A DNA stretch of 44,133 nucleotides, from assembly GCF_938015485.1 (NCBI RefSeq), contig NZ_CALLVU010000050.1, positions 1-44,133 on the forward strand, in the 5' to 3' direction. The DNA is from an uncultured Lachnoanaerobaculum sp. (GTDB lineage: Bacteria; Bacillota; Clostridia; Lachnospirales; Lachnospiraceae). Position numbers and translations under genes: made by a program. Shown here in pieces: positions 6,865 through 18,023 of the stretch (position 1 is the first letter of the stretch; each line of letters begins with the position of its first letter). Below the pieces are notes generated by a model. That model was not told where the DNA came from. It was given only the letters and a program-made list of their open reading frames with translations, and searched no databases.

Positions 6865-9800
6865 CTACCTTGTATCCTCAAAGTATTCCAACTGATTTTC
6901 CCTTGCACCTGTTTGACTTACTTGCTCCTTATACCTGTTTAATTTATCTACTACAGAGTTTCTATCTCTTTTATTAAAATCTCCGATACTTTGTACCTTA
7001 CTGTCTCTAAAGTCGGCATCGTACCTGTCTGCTACACCGTCCAAGTCAGTATCTTTTTCTAACGGATCATAGAAATTTCCCTCATCATCAATTTCAAGCC
7101 CCATCACCTCTTTTAACCTTTCTTCATCCACATAGATAAGCTCATTAAAATCCCAAAAACCTATGTTTGCTTTTATCTGCACAAGCTCTCTTCTATCGCT
7201 TGCATCAAGAGGATCATAGGTGTACTGAAAGCTGTTAACTAAAGTATTATCAACATAAGTGTTTAATTTATAATTGATTAAATCAAGGCTTGTCTGTATT
7301 TCATGCTTTTCATCCGGAGTAGTCGTATAAGCAAGCCCTATATCGCTTAAATCAGTAAACAAAGTATCAAAATCCTCTACGCTATGATTTTCCTCATACT
7401 CTTTATTTAAGAAATGAATCAATTCTTCTTTTACCTCTTCAAGTAATGGATTTTTTTCCTCTATTACTGCTTCTTTTTGCCCCATGTCAAGTAGATTATT
7501 TACCTCAGCAAGTCTTAGTGTCTTTTCTTTTAAAAGCTGCGCCTGAGGAAATTTCTTCTGAATTTCAAGTTTTGCGGTTTCTAGTTGACTTTCGGTATCA
7601 CTAAGCTTACCTAAATTTTGCTCCAGTCTCTCAGCCATTTTATCAAGGACATTATCCATTCTCGTTATATTTCCGATACCGTCCGTTCCAAATTCACCAT
7701 AATGATTCTCTTCGCCTTTTAGATTAAATTTATACTGATTGGAAAAGCTGTCATAGTATGCAAATAAATCAAAGTTTCTGTACTCTCCGATTTTTACTTC
7801 TTCCGACTTAAAATCATCCGTCTTTTTTATGCTTTTTATCTTGCTGACTAAAAATTCTCCGGCTTGTCTTTTATCCGTATATTTTTTGCCGTCAAGAATA
7901 AGAGAGGTAAAACTTGACTGAATATATACTGCCTTATCTGTATTTTCTTCTCTATATGGCTCTACTGCTTTTATATCTTTTTTCAGGTTTTCTATTTTAT
8001 TTTTTAAATTTTCTATTTCTTTAGGGTAAACCTTTACCACCTTATCCTCAAGTTTATACAGGTTTGACTTGAAGTTTGACTCAATCATTTTTAGCTTGGA
8101 CACCTCCACATCAAGATCCATTTTCTCACGAATTAAAGGATTACCTGTAGCAAGTGCCTTTATTTCAGCATAATTTAATGTAGCCTCATCCACATCTTCT
8201 GCAACTCTTACCGGTGTTTTACTTGTCATTATCTGTGAAATATACTTTTGTTTATTTTCAAGTGTTTGGAAAAGATAAGCATCAAAGGTGTTTTCAGTTA
8301 CATATCTGAAGATATAAACATCTTTATTTTCATTTCCCTGTCTTACGATTCTTCCGGCTCTTTGAGAAAGATCCGCAGGTCTCCATGGGACATCAAGATC
8401 ATGAATAGCAATGAGTTTATCTTGTGCATTGGTTCCTGCTCCCATTTTTTGCGTAGATCCTAAAAGCACACGAATTTCTCCTTTCCTTACCTTATCAAAG
8501 ATAGCATCCTTTTCCCTGTTATTATTTGCATTATGGATAAATTCAATTTCCCCTTCAGGGATACCCATTACTATAAGCTTGTTTTTGATATCATCATAAA
8601 TATTAAACTCGCTTGAGGGTGTAGACATATCACAAAAGACAAGCTGAGCCGACCTTTTATCTGCATATTTATCCCATATGCTGAAGATATTTTTTACACA
8701 AGTATTTAACTTGCTGTTCTCATCATCGGGAAGTAAGGGATTTATAAGCCTCTGATCAAGTGCCATCTTCTTTCCGTCATTAGTAATAAGCAGCATATTA
8801 TCGACAGAGGAATCCACCTGTTTTGCTCGAACCTTATCCGCTCTTTCAGAAAAAGACTCCAATATTTCCTTTTGCTCCTCGGTAGGTTTTGTCTTTATGG
8901 TTTCAAAATGTGCATTTGGAACGGGAAGATTTAATACATCCGCCGTTTTTATATCCATGAACTGCTTAACCATGTTCATCAGTTCCGGGAGATTATAAAA
9001 CTTTGAAAATCTTGTCTTACTTCCATATCCGTTTCCTTCGGGATTAAGTTCTATTGCCGTAACTGTTTCTCCAAAGGTTGATGCCCAAGAGTCAAAGTGC
9101 TGAAGGTGCATTTTTTTAAGTTCGTCATACTGAAGATACCTTTGCATGGTGTAAAGTTCAGCCATACTGTTGCTAACCGGAGTTCCTGTTGCAAAAACAA
9201 CTCCCTTACCGCCTGTTATCTCATCCATATATCTGCATTTCATAAGCATATCGGACGACTTTTGTGAATCTGTTGCACTGATTCCTGAAACATTTCTCAT
9301 TTTTGAAAACAGGTACAGATTTTTATATGAATGGGCTTCATCCACAAAAAGCTTATCAATTCCCAGTTCCTCAAAAGTTACCACATCATCTTTTTTATAA
9401 TCATCATTAAGTTTCTTTAACTTTGCCTCCAGACTTTTCTTTGTCTTTTCAAGCTGCTTTACACTAAATCTTTGATCCCTGTCTCTTTTATATTCTCCGA
9501 TAAATTCCACAATCTCATCGATCTGACTTTTAAGTTCATACTCCTGTCTTTCCTTTGAAATCGGAATTTTCTCAAATTGACTATGACCTATAATAACCGC
9601 ATCATAGTCTCCTGTTGCAATCCTACTGCAAAATCTTTTCCTTTTATCCGGTGTAAAGTCCTTTTCTGTAGCACAAAGTATATTGGCTGCCGGATAAAGC
9701 TCGTTAAACTCACGCCCGAACTGTTCCACGATATGATTTGGAACTACAAACATGGCTTTAGAACTCATCCCAAGCCTTTTAGACTCCATCGCAATTCCTA

Positions 9801-12800
9801 TCATCTCAAAGGTCTTTCCCGCCCCTACTTCATGTGCAAGCAGGGTATTCCCTCCAAAAAGTCCCCTTGCTATTGCATCTTTTTGATGTGGTCTAAGCTT
9901 AATTTCAGGATTTATCCCATCAAAAGGCAAATGGCTTCCGTCATACTCCCTTAATCGAATGGAATTAAATCTTTCATTATATTTTTTCACCAGTCTGTTT
10001 CTTCTGTCCACATCCTCAAAGATCCAGTTTTTAAATTCTTCTTTTATAATTTCCTGTTTACTCCTTGCAAGCATGGTCTCTTTTTGATTTAGAACTGATG
10101 TTTTTCTTCCATCCGAATCAATTATCTGGTCATATACTTTGGTATCTCTAAGATTTAGACTATCCTCTATAAGCTTATATGCACTAACTCTGCTTGTTCC
10201 ATAGGTGAAATTAGCCAGATCGTTATTTTTATCTGTGCTTTTTCCCTCTATCCTATACTCTCCTGTAAAATCCGTATATTTAATATCTATATTCCATCTG
10301 TTTGATGCGGAGGTCTTTAACAGATTAAACATAAAGCTCTTATAGTCTTTTTCAGGTATCCATGTAGAACCCATCTTGACGGTTATATCACTTGCTTCAA
10401 GAGTTTTCGGCATTACTTCTTCCAGTATTTTTTTCTGATAATTAAGGGCGGATAATTCCTGTTTTAATACCGAAATTTTCTCTGTTATTTCCGATTTATT
10501 AGGTGTTTTATCCGGATTGTTTACTTCTTTTTCAAATCCCGATTGTAATACCTGAGGCTTATCTAACTCCTCTTTATTTTTATTAACTTCATAATCTATA
10601 TTTTTTATATATGCGTCTACTACTTCAATTTTTTCTCTGATATTACCTGATAAGTATTCATCTGCACTGACATAATCTCTTGAAAAATCTCCCAAATCTT
10701 TGGCTGATGAAAAAGGCGTAATATCACTTGGCTCAAAACTGTCAAGATTTAGGAATATCTCTCCTTTTAGTCCTTCTATCAGCTCTTTTCTTATCTTTCC
10801 TGTAAGCTCCTCCATATACTCAAAGTTTACATTCCCTTTTTGAGATATGGAAAGGATTAATGCTTCGCTTAAGCTATCCGTATGTTCAATTACCATAGCT
10901 TTTTTAATAGTTCTTTTTGTAAAAATGTCAGACTTACCGATAAAGTTACCCTCTTTATTAAGGTTTTCCAAGGTGGACACTAAAGAGTAGTTGGCATCCT
11001 CCTGGAGTAGTCTTTTATTTGCCCTTGAATTAATTAGTCCATACTTACCTGAAAAATCATCATAAAGCTTATTTAATCTGCTTTGTAAGGCTTTTATTTC
11101 TCCTTCCGGATAATCTTCCTTTTGATAGGTAATTACTCCTCTTAATACTTTTTCTATTTCAAGATATGCCCCTATCTTCTCCTCATCAGCCTTATTTAGA
11201 AGTACCCTTTGCATAATTGAGTTTTCTCTAAAGTACACCTTATCTTCAATCACTGCATAGGAATAATTTTTAACATTGTCATCAGCCGGAAGTGTTTCCG
11301 TTTCAAGTTCTTCGTTTAACTTCGCCTTTTCATAAGTTCCTTTGATATTTTTAATTACATCCTCAAGCTGTTCTTTTATCGGTTTACTTTCATCTGAAAT
11401 GCAGGCAAGAGCGGTACCGAACCTGCCCGGTACTTCCTGCATACTACCAAGTACCATCTGTGGATTATCTACAAAGTATTTGTTATAGCTTAGTCCCTTC
11501 CTGTCCTTATCAAGCTTAACCCAGTCCTCATCTATCTTTAACAGCCTGTCCCTTTTCTTTAAAAAAATAATATCACTTGTAACCTCTGTACCGGCTTCAC
11601 CTTTAAATATATTATTCGGCAGTCTTATTGCTCCCAGAAACTCTGCACGCTCACTTATATATCTTCTTATATCCTCATTTCTTTTATCCATTGTGCCTGA
11701 TGAAGTTATAAAAGCAATTATTCCTTTGCTACGCACCTTATCCAGTGTTTTAGCAAAAAAATAATCGTGAATAAGAAAGTTGTTTTTTTCATACTCACGA
11801 TCGGATACCCTATACTCTCCAAAGGGTACATTTCCTACAGCTATGTCAAAAAGATTATTTGAAAAAGCAGTTTCTTCAAAACCTTTTACCTGAATGTTTG
11901 AATTGGGATAAAGCTTTTTAGCAATCTGTCCGCTGATACTGTCAAGTTCTATACCGTAAAACTTTGAGTTTTGCATTGACTCCGGCAGATTTCCTATAAA
12001 CCTTCCCGTTCCCATACTTGGCTCTAAGATATTTCCACTCTCAAATCCCATATCCGATAAAGTATGATAAATAGCATCTATTACTACCTTAGGTGTATAA
12101 AAGGCGGTAAGCGTACTCTCTTTGGCAGCCTCATACTCCGACGATGATAAGTTTTCCTTTAAAAATTCCCTTGCTTCCTGCCACTGACCTCCCCGCTCTT
12201 CATCAAATACATCTGAAAGACCTCCCCAACCTACATAGCGGCTTAAAATATCCTGCTCTTCTTTTCCGGCATATCTGTTTTCTTCATCAAGCTGCTTTAG
12301 TACCCTTATTGCTTCAATGTTGTTTTTTAATCGCTCTGACGGTGGCAGTACTTCATCTTCTCTTGTTATCCTATAATTGACGGGTAGTGTGTTTTTCACA
12401 TATTCTCCGCTTGTATAGTTTTCTTCTTGCCTTGGTACTTCACTTAAAGCCTCTTTATTTAAGGCATGTATATCTTCTTTGCTTAAATTCTCCTTTAGTG
12501 ATTTTTCTTCTGTGGAAAGTATCTCAAAGTCAAGTTCGTTTTCATTTCTAAATGTCAGGATCTCACTTCCTGTAACAAAGCCGCTAAGATACTCTTCATT
12601 ATCATCCAATTTTATTGTTTTATAGTTTCCATAATCACTTATTTCTGAAATCAGGTATTCCTTTCCTTGATATCTTACCTGCATACCCTCTTTAAAAATC
12701 GGCTCATTTACATTTTCTTGTTCATTTGCCTTTTTAATCTGTTCATTTATATAACCTGTAAGAAGTACATTTCTATGGTTATCATCAAGCAAGTAAGAGA

Positions 12801-15800
12801 GGTTTTGAAGCATTTCATGATAACTTTCATACTCGATTGCACGATTAGAATTAAGCATATATCCATTGTATCTCAGGTTTTGCTTTAGCTGTCTGTTTTT
12901 AATATCTAAAATAAGTTCAGCTTCATACCCGGTTTTCCCGTCTATGCTGTTTGTTATATGCTCCGGTGCTTTTAAGTTTCCTTCATCTACAGTCTTTTTA
13001 AGCAAAATAAATTCTTCATTTTGATAGTTATACTGATACCCTCCGGCTTCTTTTTCCTCTTTAAAAGTTAGAGCAGATATAATCTCATTCTTATCCCTAA
13101 GCTCTAATGTCTTTTCATTTTCTTCTTCAGCTAAATTAACTTGTATTTCACTTTCTTTGTTACTATGGGCAGTATTTTGATATACTTCACTTATTATCTC
13201 CTGACTTGGTGTTATGTTTTCATAAAGATAGGCAAACTCTCTTTTGTTTGCTTCATTACCGTCCCCTACATCCACTCTGTAATGTTCTTTTACTTCGCTG
13301 TCTACGATATGGTCAAAATAAAACTTTGAATACCCTAACCACTCATCTGTCATTTGCCCATACTTATCTTTGCCTACAGTTTCATTATGTATACTTATTT
13401 TTTCATCCAACTCCTTTATTTCATTAAGAAGCTCCTTTGTAACAATCATACCTGTATAGTCTTTTTCTGTTAGACCTGATTTTTCATGAAATTCCACCAC
13501 CCAGTAATCCTTTTGATTTTCATCTGTATACAATATATTTTGATTTAAGATATTTTTCGGGCTAAAGCTCTTTTCTCTTTCTATTTGTAACTCATAGATT
13601 TTTTCAGCTTCTTCATAAGATATTTCTCTTTCATCCTGAATTAAAAGTATTTCTTCTTCCCTTTGTATATCTGGATCAATGGCGGTAGCATTTTCTTTAT
13701 CCGTTATACCCTGTTCTTCTTCCTGCTTTAAATATTCTGCCTTTATATTTCCTTCTTTTAATTTTTGCTGTTTTTGTATATCGGACACAACATCCTTATT
13801 TTCGTATCTACCATTCTTTATTAAGTTTTTAACCCTTACTGCAACCTGATTCCAGTTAAGCATAAGCTCCGGAGAGTTTCCCTTTTTAAGACCTATTCCC
13901 TTAGCATCATGCCATTCACTGCTTTCCATATTTCCTGATAAAGCATGAGTTCTTCCACCTGTGCCGTACTCATTTTTTAAAAACTCTGCCTGCTCTGAAA
14001 GTGTATGATTTTCTCTAAAAAAGTCGGCAATCCGTTTTTCACCTCCTGAAATACCACTTCCTCTTCTTAAATTTTCATCTATCTCATCTTCTGTGATAAA
14101 TTCTTTTATCTTCGCTAATTCTATAAGACCGGAACCAAATTCCTTCCTTACTATCTCCAAATCATTTAATCTTTGTAAAATCTCATCCTGCTTATGAAAA
14201 TGAAATCTTAATATACCCTTATTTTCCTTATAGTCCTGTAAAAATATGCTGTATTCTTCTCTAAGTTTATTCCTAAATTCAGGACTTCTAAGCTTTTCTG
14301 TAAGTTCTTCGGTTTCATCAGGAAATCCTTGTTTTTCTGTTAGATCAAGAACCTGTAGGTAGTTTTCTTTTACATCATCTGCAAAATCTCTTTTTAAGTA
14401 CCACAGCTTTTCGGCAAGTTCCTTTCTTTCATAGGAAAAAGCTTCAACCATCTCAACATTGGTTGCATATTCACTGCTTTCAATAAGCTCTCCTATACGC
14501 TTTGAAGCATCAGACCATGATAAAATCTGCATAGGATTTTCTTTTGATGAAATATCATTGGATAGGTAGATTCCTTCTTTATCATACCATGCACAAACCT
14601 TGTTTCCGCCTACCTCATAACCGTTTCCGCCTTTAAAAGTATCTTTAAGAAATTCTTCTATACTTTTTCCTTTAGAATACTCAGCCAAAACCTTTAGCCT
14701 TAGGTTTTCTTCATTTCCTCCATAAATTAAAACAGTATCTATTTCTTTTTGCTGTAGTGGCAAGTTAAATCTTACCTGACCGCTTTCATTCTGGGCAAAA
14801 GAAAAAGAAGTCTTATTGACTTCCCTTTCACTATCTCTTCTGTTTGATTGTATTTTTCTATCTATGCCCAGACTATCTGTTCCAATACTATCCTTGTCAG
14901 TGTCATATCGAGATTTTTCTTCAGTCCCGTATATTTCAGAAAATCCTCCGACTTCAGTTCGTTTGTCAGCCCCCAAACCTCCTTCATTTTCGGTTCTTCC
15001 TTCTCCAAAAATTCCTGTACCTGCTCCTCTATATTTAGAAGATGCTCCATCAACGTCCCTCTGTAATACATGCTCTGATACTGATTCTCCCTGTTTTCTT
15101 TCAGGAATTTGAGCCTCTCTCTGCCAAATCTGTTCAGCCTGCTCTGATCTACTATCTTTGGCATCTTGATATTCGGTATCAAAACTTCCTCTCCGTCTTC
15201 CATCTTCTCCAAACTGTAGGTTCCCCCCTGTTTCTCGAATAGGTTCTCCTTGATTACCGGGATGTAGGTTTCTTCCTCCAAAAGATATTCCCTGTCCGCC
15301 AGTATTACTGTTTCTCTCATCAGTCAAGCCTCCTTTATTTTCTTCATTATTTATTGTATCGGTATTTTTAACGGTTTCGTTTACAGTATTATTATAACGC
15401 TTCTTGTCGGTCTTTGTCTGCTCCTTTATCTCTATTTCTTTAAGTTTTTCTCTATCACCTATCCTCCCTATTTCTCTTCCGATAGCCATAAGTATTTCCT
15501 TTGAAAGTAAGGAGATTTCTCCAAGGAGGCTGTCAATATCCTGTCCATGCTTAATCCCTGATACTGTTTTCAGTTTGCCCTCATCAACAGGAATACCTAT
15601 ATACATTCTTTGTGCTAGTGAAACCTTTATGGATTCTGTGATAAATTGTATCAGTTCTACTTTGGTATAACTTTTAAGTGTATCATCCGTCAGCATATCA
15701 AAGATGGCATATATCCTTTTCCTAACATATAAATCTATAAGAGCGTTTATCTTTTCTTCCTGTGAAAAAAGCAGCCTGCTGTTTCTTTCTTTAAAGTTGT

Positions 15801-17175
15801 CAATAAGTAAATCTACAGCCAAAGTATGCTTCTCAGGTTCATATTTCCACAGTTTTACTTCATTGATCTTATTTCCTATACTGACTGTTTGGCTGACATC
15901 AAATACATACTTTACCTTTGGTAGTCTCATGCTTAAATCAAGAATCGGTATTCCCTTTTCTCCTCTTTTTACACTTCTTCCAAGTTTTTTCCAAAAATCA
16001 TACTCCGCACAGGCAGTTGCTCTCTTGTAGGTACTGTAAATACTTAACTGGTGCATATATGAGTATTTATAGTTGTTTCCCATTGTCTTTAGAAAATCTT
16101 TGTAGGCACTTACATCCCTTCTTATTTCCTCTAACGAGTGAGATAAAATATCACCGATTTTTTCAGTTGAATATCTTGGCATCTTTCCCTCCTTCTTATT
16201 ATTTTCAGTCTCTTCTTGCTTTATATCTTTTGCAATATCAGCCTTTTCTTTATTCCAATCATAAAACTTGCTTATTCCGTTCATTGCCCTGTCTGCAATA
16301 TAGTGTATATAGTCTGTACTACCTCGCCTTTTATACCACTTGTTTCTTTTAAGTCCGCCTCTTTCCATAAGGCTGATTGACGCTTCCACATCTGCGGTGT
16401 AATAAAGCAACCTTCCAAGCATAAAAAAATCAGTCTCAGATTGGCTGTTAAAATAGTTTTGATAATTCCCGTTATATATTTGTCTTAGATCTTCTCCGCT
16501 ATAGTTAAAGTATCCCCTATTAAAAAGTATGTTAAGAATATCATTTTGCAAGAACCTGTTTTTATAAGCCAAACTACTTGGATTTAGATTAATCCTACCC
16601 ACTTTGCCTTCTACGGAGTCTATACTTGGCATATATATTTGATAAAGCGGTAATAATTCCTGATTGATATTTACTATTTTACTTCTGTCTTTATCCTTTA
16701 ATATATTGCCGGTTATCGTAAAAAATCTGTCCCTGTCATAAATTTCAAGGTTTTTATATCGCTTCCTTTCTCCCGGTACTTTACCCTTTCCTATAAAATG
16801 TAATCCTGTTTTTGACGGAGAGATTTCCGCATAGGTGGAAATCCCTCTTAAAAAGTTAGCTGTCATGGAAGCAGCATTAAAGTCCATACTGTATTCCATT
16901 ATTTCATCACTTACCTTATCTATATCAATTCCGATATACCCGTCCCCTAAGAAAAATCCCAAGCCGGTTCCTTGATTTTTACATAAAGCATCCATGCAAT
17001 CCTTGTAACTATGCCAAGTTTTTTTATCATTTGACTTGGCAGGTTTTCCACTTGGCATAATAGGCATTTTTGTGTTTTTTCCATCTCTTACAATGATTTT
17101 ATAAAGACACCATCTTTTCTCTCGCCTTAATTCATCCGGAATATTTTTATATTTGATAAGGTCGGCTTCTTTCAT
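6865..17175 (-). CDS. giant ICE protein: PrimPol-like primase, ArdC-like domain, N6-adenine methyltransferase and SNF2/DEAH helicase
   Basis: This single frame encodes 3436 residues. Residues 1-180 look like an archaeo-eukaryotic primase-polymerase (GIDID near 82-86, SKTGLHFIGKG, EIYDRDRFFTITG), followed by a primase C-terminal-like region (about 240-310). An ArdC-type ssDNA-binding domain follows at about 340-430 (SYMHQLSIYSTYKRATA, DFWKKLGRSVKRGEKGIPI). A Gly-, Glu- and Arg-rich disordered linker spans about 620-790. A methyltransferase lies near 1720-1800 with EPSMGTGRF (SAM) and NVPFG in place of NPPF. The helicase has Walker A HEVGAGKT at about 2448, DEAH at about 2613 and QRAGRIVRQG at about 2941. 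The tail holds DTDLDGVADRYDADFRDS, like a calcium-binding loop, and the shared motif NSVVDKLNRYKEQV. Such proteins are typical of Tn1549/CTn elements and are thought to act in DNA processing and protection. The start overlaps the upstream gene's stop. Confidence 0.88.
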   Translation of the reverse strand: MKEADLIKYKNIPDELRREKRWCLYKIIVRDGKNTKMPIMPSGKPAKSNDKKTWHSYKDCMDALCKNQGTGLGFFLGDGYIGIDIDKVSDEIMEYSMDFNAASMTANFLRGISTYAEISPSKTGLHFIGKGKVPGERKRYKNLEIYDRDRFFTITGNILKDKDRSKIVNINQELLPLYQIYMPSIDSVEGKVGRINLNPSSLAYKNRFLQNDILNILFNRGYFNYSGEDLRQIYNGNYQNYFNSQSETDFFMLGRLLYYTADVEASISLMERGGLKRNKWYKRRGSTDYIHYIADRAMNGISKFYDWNKEKADIAKDIKQEETENNKKEGKMPRYSTEKIGDILSHSLEEIRRDVSAYKDFLKTMGNNYKYSYMHQLSIYSTYKRATACAEYDFWKKLGRSVKRGEKGIPILDLSMRLPKVKYVFDVSQTVSIGNKINEVKLWKYEPEKHTLAVDLLIDNFKERNSRLLFSQEEKINALIDLYVRKRIYAIFDMLTDDTLKSYTKVELIQFITESIKVSLAQRMYIGIPVDEGKLKTVSGIKHGQDIDSLLGEISLLSKEILMAIGREIGRIGDREKLKEIEIKEQTKTDKKRYNNTVNETVKNTDTINNEENKGGLTDERNSNTGGQGISFGGRNLHPGNQGEPIRETGGNLQFGEDGRRRGSFDTEYQDAKDSRSEQAEQIWQREAQIPERKQGESVSEHVLQRDVDGASSKYRGAGTGIFGEGRTENEGGLGADKRTEVGGFSEIYGTEEKSRYDTDKDSIGTDSLGIDRKIQSNRRDSEREVNKTSFSFAQNESGQVRFNLPLQQKEIDTVLIYGGNEENLRLKVLAEYSKGKSIEEFLKDTFKGGNGYEVGGNKVCAWYDKEGIYLSNDISSKENPMQILSWSDASKRIGELIESSEYATNVEMVEAFSYERKELAEKLWYLKRDFADDVKENYLQVLDLTEKQGFPDETEELTEKLRSPEFRNKLREEYSIFLQDYKENKGILRFHFHKQDEILQRLNDLEIVRKEFGSGLIELAKIKEFITEDEIDENLRRGSGISGGEKRIADFFRENHTLSEQAEFLKNEYGTGGRTHALSGNMESSEWHDAKGIGLKKGNSPELMLNWNQVAVRVKNLIKNGRYENKDVVSDIQKQQKLKEGNIKAEYLKQEEEQGITDKENATAIDPDIQREEEILLIQDEREISYEEAEKIYELQIEREKSFSPKNILNQNILYTDENQKDYWVVEFHEKSGLTEKDYTGMIVTKELLNEIKELDEKISIHNETVGKDKYGQMTDEWLGYSKFYFDHIVDSEVKEHYRVDVGDGNEANKREFAYLYENITPSQEIISEVYQNTAHSNKESEIQVNLAEEENEKTLELRDKNEIISALTFKEEKEAGGYQYNYQNEEFILLKKTVDEGNLKAPEHITNSIDGKTGYEAELILDIKNRQLKQNLRYNGYMLNSNRAIEYESYHEMLQNLSYLLDDNHRNVLLTGYINEQIKKANEQENVNEPIFKEGMQVRYQGKEYLISEISDYGNYKTIKLDDNEEYLSGFVTGSEILTFRNENELDFEILSTEEKSLKENLSKEDIHALNKEALSEVPRQEENYTSGEYVKNTLPVNYRITREDEVLPPSERLKNNIEAIRVLKQLDEENRYAGKEEQDILSRYVGWGGLSDVFDEERGGQWQEAREFLKENLSSSEYEAAKESTLTAFYTPKVVIDAIYHTLSDMGFESGNILEPSMGTGRFIGNLPESMQNSKFYGIELDSISGQIAKKLYPNSNIQVKGFEETAFSNNLFDIAVGNVPFGEYRVSDREYEKNNFLIHDYFFAKTLDKVRSKGIIAFITSSGTMDKRNEDIRRYISERAEFLGAIRLPNNIFKGEAGTEVTSDIIFLKKRDRLLKIDEDWVKLDKDRKGLSYNKYFVDNPQMVLGSMQEVPGRFGTALACISDESKPIKEQLEDVIKNIKGTYEKAKLNEELETETLPADDNVKNYSYAVIEDKVYFRENSIMQRVLLNKADEEKIGAYLEIEKVLRGVITYQKEDYPEGEIKALQSRLNKLYDDFSGKYGLINSRANKRLLQEDANYSLVSTLENLNKEGNFIGKSDIFTKRTIKKAMVIEHTDSLSEALILSISQKGNVNFEYMEELTGKIRKELIEGLKGEIFLNLDSFEPSDITPFSSAKDLGDFSRDYVSADEYLSGNIREKIEVVDAYIKNIDYEVNKNKEELDKPQVLQSGFEKEVNNPDKTPNKSEITEKISVLKQELSALNYQKKILEEVMPKTLEASDITVKMGSTWIPEKDYKSFMFNLLKTSASNRWNIDIKYTDFTGEYRIEGKSTDKNNDLANFTYGTSRVSAYKLIEDSLNLRDTKVYDQIIDSDGRKTSVLNQKETMLARSKQEIIKEEFKNWIFEDVDRRNRLVKKYNERFNSIRLREYDGSHLPFDGINPEIKLRPHQKDAIARGLFGGNTLLAHEVGAGKTFEMIGIAMESKRLGMSSKAMFVVPNHIVEQFGREFNELYPAANILCATEKDFTPDKRKRFCSRIATGDYDAVIIGHSQFEKIPISKERQEYELKSQIDEIVEFIGEYKRDRDQRFSVKQLEKTKKSLEAKLKKLNDDYKKDDVVTFEELGIDKLFVDEAHSYKNLYLFSKMRNVSGISATDSQKSSDMLMKCRYMDEITGGKGVVFATGTPVSNSMAELYTMQRYLQYDELKKMHLQHFDSWASTFGETVTAIELNPEGNGYGSKTRFSKFYNLPELMNMVKQFMDIKTADVLNLPVPNAHFETIKTKPTEEQKEILESFSERADKVRAKQVDSSVDNMLLITNDGKKMALDQRLINPLLPDDENSKLNTCVKNIFSIWDKYADKRSAQLVFCDMSTPSSEFNIYDDIKNKLIVMGIPEGEIEFIHNANNNREKDAIFDKVRKGEIRVLLGSTQKMGAGTNAQDKLIAIHDLDVPWRPADLSQRAGRIVRQGNENKDVYIFRYVTENTFDAYLFQTLENKQKYISQIMTSKTPVRVAEDVDEATLNYAEIKALATGNPLIREKMDLDVEVSKLKMIESNFKSNLYKLEDKVVKVYPKEIENLKNKIENLKKDIKAVEPYREENTDKAVYIQSSFTSLILDGKKYTDKRQAGEFLVSKIKSIKKTDDFKSEEVKIGEYRNFDLFAYYDSFSNQYKFNLKGEENHYGEFGTDGIGNITRMDNVLDKMAERLEQNLGKLSDTESQLETAKLEIQKKFPQAQLLKEKTLRLAEVNNLLDMGQKEAVIEEKNPLLEEVKEELIHFLNKEYEENHSVEDFDTLFTDLSDIGLAYTTTPDEKHEIQTSLDLINYKLNTYVDNTLVNSFQYTYDPLDASDRRELVQIKANIGFWDFNELIYVDEERLKEVMGLEIDDEGNFYDPLEKDTDLDGVADRYDADFRDSKVQSIGDFNKRDRNSVVDKLNRYKEQVSQTGARENQLEYFEDTR

Positions 17176-17978
17176 TATATTTCCATTTCCTTATCCTTTT
17201 TTACTGTTTTTTCTCCTTTCCCATTTTCTTCAAGTCTAATCTTTTGCTGATTTTCTTTAAGTGTTTTTAATACTGAAGGTTTTCTTTCCATACTTTTGGG
17301 CTTTTTCTCATTGCTTTTTTGAATGTTTGTACCTTGCCTTTCGACTCCATTTCTCACAACTGTTTTTTCACTTGACTTAATGTCTTTATTTTCATTATCC
17401 GATTGACTAATCTCTTCCTTATTTCCCTTATTTAATTTTTCCTCATCCTTTTGTATCTCTTTAGATAAGGTATCCAGTTTTTCAAGGCAGTTATTAAGCT
17501 TCTTTTGCTGCTCCTTTATGAAACTTTGCATTGAGTTTACAAGTCCCTTTACAATTCCTATTTTCATCTCAACAAACTTTTCCTGTGCTTTGGTAAGGCT
17601 GTAGGTAAGCTGATGTTTCATGTTGTCATAAAGATGTTTAATACTTCCTACCGCTTTTTCCTGAATCTTAATAAGGGAGTTTCCTACCGTCTTAATATCC
17701 TTAACTATAAGTGAGCTAAGGCTTATATTATCCATTTCATTAAGTCTTTTGATCTCCGCCTTAAGACCTGTTATTTCATCTTTAAGTGCCTTTAACTCTT
17801 CAATATTTACATCAAAGTCATTATTTTTTAGCTCTTCTTTAAGCTCCCCGGCAATTTTAAGCTGTGTATCGGTATTTTCTTCTAAAAAGTCGGCTATTTT
17901 TGTATATTCTGCTTTGATCTCATTTATAACTTCCTTTGTCTGTTCTTCCTGTCTTTGAATGTTTTTATTATCGTTCAT
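17175..17978 (-). CDS. coiled-coil ICE protein of unknown function
   Basis: This 267-residue, highly charged protein is almost wholly helical and contains long heptad-like stretches (ELKALKDEITGLKAEIKRLN at about 60-80; LNNCLEKLDTLSKEIQKDEE at about 160-180). The last 90 residues are disordered and basic, with the motif KPSVLKTLKENQQK 35 residues from the end, matching the tails of the SSB-like protein, the giant helicase and PcfB. GGAGG sits 6 bases before the ATG at 17978. Its stop overlaps the start of the 10-kb gene, so the two are coupled and probably work together. No enzymatic motif is seen. Confidence 0.75.
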   Translation of the reverse strand: MNDNKNIQRQEEQTKEVINEIKAEYTKIADFLEENTDTQLKIAGELKEELKNNDFDVNIEELKALKDEITGLKAEIKRLNEMDNISLSSLIVKDIKTVGNSLIKIQEKAVGSIKHLYDNMKHQLTYSLTKAQEKFVEMKIGIVKGLVNSMQSFIKEQQKKLNNCLEKLDTLSKEIQKDEEKLNKGNKEEISQSDNENKDIKSSEKTVVRNGVERQGTNIQKSNEKKPKSMERKPSVLKTLKENQQKIRLEENGKGEKTVKKDKEMEI

Positions 17979-18023
17979 TTCGTCCTCCTTAAATTCTGTT
18001 CTTTATTGTTTTTATACTATTTT

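Noticed and set aside
14862..15320. 152-codon open frame on the minus strand in another frame of the 10-kb gene
   Set aside because: It lies wholly inside the Gly/Glu/Arg-rich linker of the giant protein, without a ribosome site; it is a shadow of low-complexity coding sequence.
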